The position numbers and the translations under genes are program-made. Shown here piece after piece: positions 6,188 through 6,529 of a stretch of DNA of 6,529 nucleotides (positions are counted from its first letter, which is position 1; the number at the start of each line of letters is the position of its first letter). Origin of the DNA: an uncultured Lachnospiraceae bacterium. Lineage in GTDB: Bacteria; Bacillota; Clostridia; Lachnospirales; Lachnospiraceae. Below the pieces are notes generated by a model. It ran no database searches and was not told where the DNA came from. It saw nothing but the letters and a program-made list of their open reading frames with translations. The stretch lies in assembly GCA_947177515.1 (NCBI GenBank), contig CAMWUU010000201.1:1-6529 (forward strand), written 5' to 3'.

Positions 6188-6221
6188 TGATATGAAGAGT
6201 GATGAGTGAGGAGAGTTAATC

Positions 6222-6529
6222 ATGAAAAATATGAAAAAAATTGCGACGGTTTTGGCAAGTTTATGTTTGGCATTTGTAATGATGGTTACACTTACCGCAT
6301 GCGGCAGCGGCAAGGAATTCGATTCCATCCAGGAGTATATTGATGCGCAGAAGGATCAGATCGACGCTGCGATCAAAGCCCAGGAAGGTTCCGGTATGAC
6401 GATGGAAGTTAAAGCGGACGGCGACACACTGATTTACCGCTATGTTTATGAAACGGAAATGCCGGTTGGCGAGGAAACAACTAATTATTTCGACAATAAC
6501 ATCGATACCTACAAGGCACAGTTTGATGC
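6222..6529 (+). CDS. DUF4854-like lipoprotein, 3' end outside the window
   Basis: An open frame of 102 codons runs off the right edge without a stop. GAGGAG at 6208-6213 is 8 bases before ATG 6222. The signal peptide (MKNMKKIATV start, hydrophobic core) ends in lipobox LTAC with C27, the same position as in the upstream paralogue, so the product should be a lipid-anchored surface protein. After a very short linker the domain begins at about residue 31 with EFDSIQEYIDAQKDQIDA, then EGSGMTMEVKADGDTL, YRYVYE and KAQFD. It is clearly a paralogue of the upstream domains: its start resembles copy B (AQKDQIDA, EGSGMTM) and its middle copy A (MEVKADGDTL). The long linker of the first protein is missing. 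Whether it has one domain or two cannot be seen here. Function is unknown. Confidence 0.88.
   Translation, partial: MKNMKKIATVLASLCLAFVMMVTLTACGSGKEFDSIQEYIDAQKDQIDAAIKAQEGSGMTMEVKADGDTLIYRYVYETEMPVGEETTNYFDNNIDTYKAQFD

Larger units (their letters stand above)
5924..6221. other. Non-coding, AT-rich regulatory region between the two lipoprotein genes
   Basis: These 298 bases contain no convincing gene. They begin with A-rich sequence that lacks a hairpin-plus-T-run terminator. A strong promoter ringed by inverted repeats follows at 5953-6028, and then a leader of about 185 bases rich in palindromes: a 13-nt inverted repeat at 6041-6110, GTAAATTTAC at 6129-6138, CCCTAGGG at 6169-6176 and a near-palindrome at 6177-6193. 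The density of symmetric elements stands out from the rest of the window. I could not match the leader to a riboswitch class I know. Confidence 0.8.

Noticed and set aside
6177..6209. Possible 10-codon leader peptide just upstream of the second lipoprotein
   Set aside because: It has no properly spaced ribosome binding site, and no amino-acid run of the sort that marks an attenuation peptide.

Overview
The window looks like a chromosomal housekeeping segment from a low-to-moderate-GC anaerobic Firmicute, most likely a Clostridia/Lachnospiraceae-type gut bacterium. The reasons are the gene order (PDZ/radical-SAM DUF512 protein, der, plsY, gpsA, a run typical of Clostridia), the GGAGG-type ribosome binding sites, and the short Cys-anchored lipoproteins of a family I associate with Lachnospiraceae. 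This is inference from content, not a database match. All genes are on the + strand, and no mobile element, tRNA, rRNA or CRISPR array was seen.

Layout. Bases 1-432 hold the 3' end of aroA (EPSP synthase, shikimate pathway). After 84 bases comes a 453-residue PDZ/radical-SAM-like/DUF512 protein (517-1878). A 100-base gap containing a 9-bp inverted repeat leads to der (1979-3301), a double-GTPase ribosome assembly factor. plsY (3309-3968) follows after 7 bases and gpsA (4010-5017) after 41. PlsY and GpsA serve the same pathway: GpsA makes sn-glycerol-3-phosphate and PlsY acylates it, the first committed step of membrane phospholipid synthesis. These tight gaps suggest one transcript. Only 27 bases after gpsA begins a 292-residue lipoprotein (5045-5923) that is an internal tandem duplication of one roughly 107-residue domain, which I recognise as DUF4854-like.

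Bases 5924-6221 contain no convincing gene but are the most structured DNA in the window. They hold a strong extended -10 sigma-A promoter embedded in nested inverted repeats, then a leader of about 185 nt that begins with a 13-nt inverted repeat (12 of 13 paired) and carries several further palindromes and a direct repeat. This leads to a second, separately promoted DUF4854-like lipoprotein (6222 to the window end, truncated there).

The core genes are ordinary. The points of interest are the DUF4854 lipoprotein cluster (domain duplication, paralogue, mosaic similarity), the promoter and leader between the two lipoprotein genes, and the function-unknown radical-SAM/DUF512 protein tied to the ribosome and lipid genes.
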